NCBI GenBank assembly: GCA_003132645.1
Contig: PKYM01000162.1
Location: 1-6,011, forward strand
From: Actinomycetota bacterium
GTDB taxonomy: Bacteria > Actinomycetota > Thermoleophilia > UBA2241
DNA length: 6,011 bases
Reading direction: 5' to 3'
Positions 4,265 to 6,011 of this stretch are shown here, piece by piece. Every line of letters starts with the position of its first letter. Positions within the stretch are counted from its first letter, which is position 1. The position numbers were made by a program, and so were the translations under genes. The notes below the pieces were generated by a model, which saw only the letters and a program-made list of their open reading frames with translations, ran no database searches and had not been told where the DNA came from.

Positions 4265-5872
4265 ATGGAAGGTGCAGTAGTACCCCTTCCTGAACCCAGG
4301 ACCACAGGTCAGGAGGAGGCCGCGGCGCCCGAAGCCAAGGGCCTCAAGACCAACGCCGTCGGCATGCTCTCCAGCGTCGTCATCGGCATCGCCTCGACGG
4401 CGCCCGCCTACAGCCTGGCAGTCACCCTGGGGCTCATCGTCGTCGTGACGGGCGTGGGCCTCAAGTCGCCGGCGATCATGCTGGTCTCGTTCATCCCCAT
4501 GATCCTAATCGCCAGTTCCTACTACTACCTGAACAGAGCAGATCCCGACTGCGGCACCACCTTCAGCTGGGTGACCAGGGCCATCGGGCCGCGTACCGGC
4601 TGGGTGACAGGCTGGGTGATGGTGGCCGCCGATATCATCGTCATGGCCAGCCTGGCGCAGATCACCGGCATTTACTTCTTCTTGCTCATCGGCTCTCACG
4701 GTTTGGCCAACTCGCTGTTCTGGGTCACAGCCGTGGGGGTCGCCTTCCTCGTGATCATGTGCGCGATCACGGCGGTCGGCATCGAGGTGTCGGCGCGCCT
4801 GCAGTGGTTCCTGCTGGGCTTCGAGTACCTCATGCTCGTCATCTTCTCGGTCGTGGCGCTCACCAAGGTGTACACGTCGAGCCCCGCTCCTGCCGGTTCC
4901 ATCCATCCGGCGGTCTCGTGGTTTGTCCCCAATATGAACCTCGGGGCGCTGGCCGGCGGCGTGCTGCTGGCGCTGTTCATCTACTGGGGCTGGGACACGG
5001 CGGTGTCGGTCAATGAGGAGACCGAGCGCAAGTCGATCGTGCCGGGCATCGCGGCGATCCTCAGCACCCTGGGGCTCGTGTTCATCTATGTGCTCGCTAC
5101 CACGGCGGCCCAGGCCTTCCATGGCCCCGCGTTCCTGGGCAACAACTCGGCCGACGTGCTGAGCCCGCTGGGCAACGCGGTGCTCGGGTCGGGCCTCGAC
5201 AAGCTGCTGATCGCCGTCGTGCTGACGTCGGCGACCGCGTCGACTCTGACCACCATCCTGCCGGGCGCCCGCACAACGCTGTCGATGGCCTCACATCGGG
5301 CGATTCCCAGCGTCTGGGCCAAGGTCAACCCGCGCTTCCAGACGCCCGTCTGGGGCACAATCATCTACGGCGCGCTCTCGATCATCTGGTATGTGGGCCT
5401 CACACTGCTCAGCCAGAACGTGCTGGCCGACTCGATCGCGGCCCTCGGTATCACGATCGCCTTCTACTACGGCATCAACGGCTTCGCCGTGCCGCTGTTC
5501 TACCGCCACCACGTGCTCGAGAACTGGAAGACGTTCTTCCTGCTCGGCGTGTTTCCGCTGGTCGGGGGCCTGATGCTGCTGTGGGTCCTGGCGGCGTCGT
5601 TCGACAGCCTGTGGTACCCGATCAACTCGGCCTCGGGGACATCGTGGTTCGGCGTCGGGCCGCCCTTCATCCTCGGCGCGGGCTTCATTCTGAGCGGTGT
5701 CGTCGGCATGATCCTGTACGGGCTGCTCTCCAAGCGGGCGCGACCGTTCTTCGCCCGCAAGATGGAGACAGTCGATGCCATGGTGCCCTGGGAAGACAAC
5801 CCGGACGAGCAGCTCGGCGTGCAGCCGGCCGTGCAGGTTGCGCAGAACCGGCGGCCGGGCAAAGCGGCCTGA
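4265..5872 (+). CDS. APC-superfamily permease, probably amino acid or amine transporter
   Basis: The 535-residue product is an integral cytoplasmic membrane protein with about 12 hydrophobic segments: roughly residues 33-60, 68-90, 111-142, 150-172, 178-200, 225-245, 262-285, 308-335, 362-382, 388-412, 422-445 and 463-488. There is no cleavable signal peptide. TM1 carries the G-I-A-S-T-A-P-A-Y stretch (41-49), where APC transporters have the unwound substrate-binding loop. TM6 and the next loop carry YWGWDTAVSVNEET (240-253), the F/Y-x-G-W-D/E...E-E-T signature of the superfamily. Tails of about 30 N-terminal and 45 C-terminal residues are hydrophilic. Length and topology fit a secondary transporter driven by an ion gradient; the substrate cannot be read from the sequence. 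It has its own strong ribosome binding site and a 260-nt gap from mqnC, so it is probably a separate unit with no demonstrated link to menaquinone synthesis. Confidence 0.9.
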   Translation: MEGAVVPLPEPRTTGQEEAAAPEAKGLKTNAVGMLSSVVIGIASTAPAYSLAVTLGLIVVVTGVGLKSPAIMLVSFIPMILIASSYYYLNRADPDCGTTFSWVTRAIGPRTGWVTGWVMVAADIIVMASLAQITGIYFFLLIGSHGLANSLFWVTAVGVAFLVIMCAITAVGIEVSARLQWFLLGFEYLMLVIFSVVALTKVYTSSPAPAGSIHPAVSWFVPNMNLGALAGGVLLALFIYWGWDTAVSVNEETERKSIVPGIAAILSTLGLVFIYVLATTAAQAFHGPAFLGNNSADVLSPLGNAVLGSGLDKLLIAVVLTSATASTLTTILPGARTTLSMASHRAIPSVWAKVNPRFQTPVWGTIIYGALSIIWYVGLTLLSQNVLADSIAALGITIAFYYGINGFAVPLFYRHHVLENWKTFFLLGVFPLVGGLMLLWVLAASFDSLWYPINSASGTSWFGVGPPFILGAGFILSGVVGMILYGLLSKRARPFFARKMETVDAMVPWEDNPDEQLGVQPAVQVAQNRRPGKAA

Positions 5873-5891
5873 CTACAAAGACGGATATCCG

Positions 5892-5917
5892 GCCGGTCGA
5901 GGAGCACGAGGACCGGC
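5892..5917 (+). other. Small inverted repeat after the permease
   Basis: GCCGGTC (5892-5898) and GACCGGC (5911-5917) form a 7-bp stem around a 12-nt loop, 19 nt after the permease stop. It could be part of a bipartite terminator with the stronger hairpin downstream. Chance formation is plausible in such GC-rich sequence. Confidence 0.3.
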
Positions 5918-5941
5918 ACCGCCGGCCGGGACGGAATCGCG

Positions 5942-5974
5942 AGGCGGGGGTGGCTTGCAAAGCCACCCCCGCCT
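5942..5974 (+). terminator. Strong intrinsic-type terminator after the permease
   Basis: GGCGGGGGTGGCTT (5943-5956), loop GCA, and AAGCCACCCCCGCC (5960-5973) form a perfect 14-bp stem, extended to 15 by A5942-T5974. The hairpin is about 70 nt after the permease stop. Only two T's (5974-5975) follow, as is common for GC-rich actinobacterial terminators. The stem is symmetrical and might also serve a gene on the opposite strand beyond the window. The remaining 36 bases to the window end hold only a 9-bp direct repeat, GAGGGCGTG (5981-5989 and 6003-6011). Confidence 0.82.
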
Positions 5975-6011
5975 TCGCATGAGGGCGTGTGGAGACGGGC
6001 GGGAGGGCGTG

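Overview
The window is GC-rich (about two thirds G+C by eye) with strong G/C third positions. It looks like actinobacterial chromosome. The evidence is the futalosine-type menaquinone genes, the GTG starts, the short or overlapping gene junctions, and an actinobacterial-style APC permease. A deep-branching lineage such as Thermoleophilia is possible, but that is only an inference. All convincing genes are on the + strand.

Layout: (1) 1-168 is the C-terminal end of a polyprenyl diphosphate synthase, probably the enzyme that makes the menaquinone side chain. (2) 143-342 is a compact tract of two 26-bp tandem repeats. The first duplicates the stop-codon end of the prenyl synthase and the second runs into the start of mqnE. 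(3) 338-4004 is a tightly packed operon: mqnE (aminofutalosine synthase), mqnA (chorismate dehydratase), a GNAT acetyltransferase of unknown role, and mqnC (cyclic dehypoxanthinyl futalosine synthase). Its junctions are TGA-GC-ATG, a 31-nt gap bridged by a possible 12-codon micro-ORF, and an 8-nt overlap. (4) 4005-4264 is a non-coding gap. It holds a duplicated copy of the mqnC 3' end, a perfect G/C palindrome, and a structured leader that can pair with the next ribosome binding site. (5) 4265-5872 is an APC-superfamily permease, followed by a strong terminator-like hairpin at 5942-5974.

Together, MqnA turns chorismate into 3-[(1-carboxyvinyl)oxy]benzoate and MqnE joins that to the adenosyl moiety of SAM to give aminofutalosine. 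After removal of the base by enzymes not encoded here, MqnC closes the ring. The prenyl synthase would supply the isoprenoid tail. The nucleosidase, any deaminase and MqnD are not in this window.

The most unusual signal is not a gene family. It is a recurring pattern of duplicated gene 3' ends and tiny stop-start-linked reading frames at the operon's junctions: six-codon frames separated by 5 nt before mqnE, a bridging micro-ORF before the GNAT gene, and a duplicated stop end after mqnC. A second candidate is a possible RBS-sequestering leader in front of the permease.
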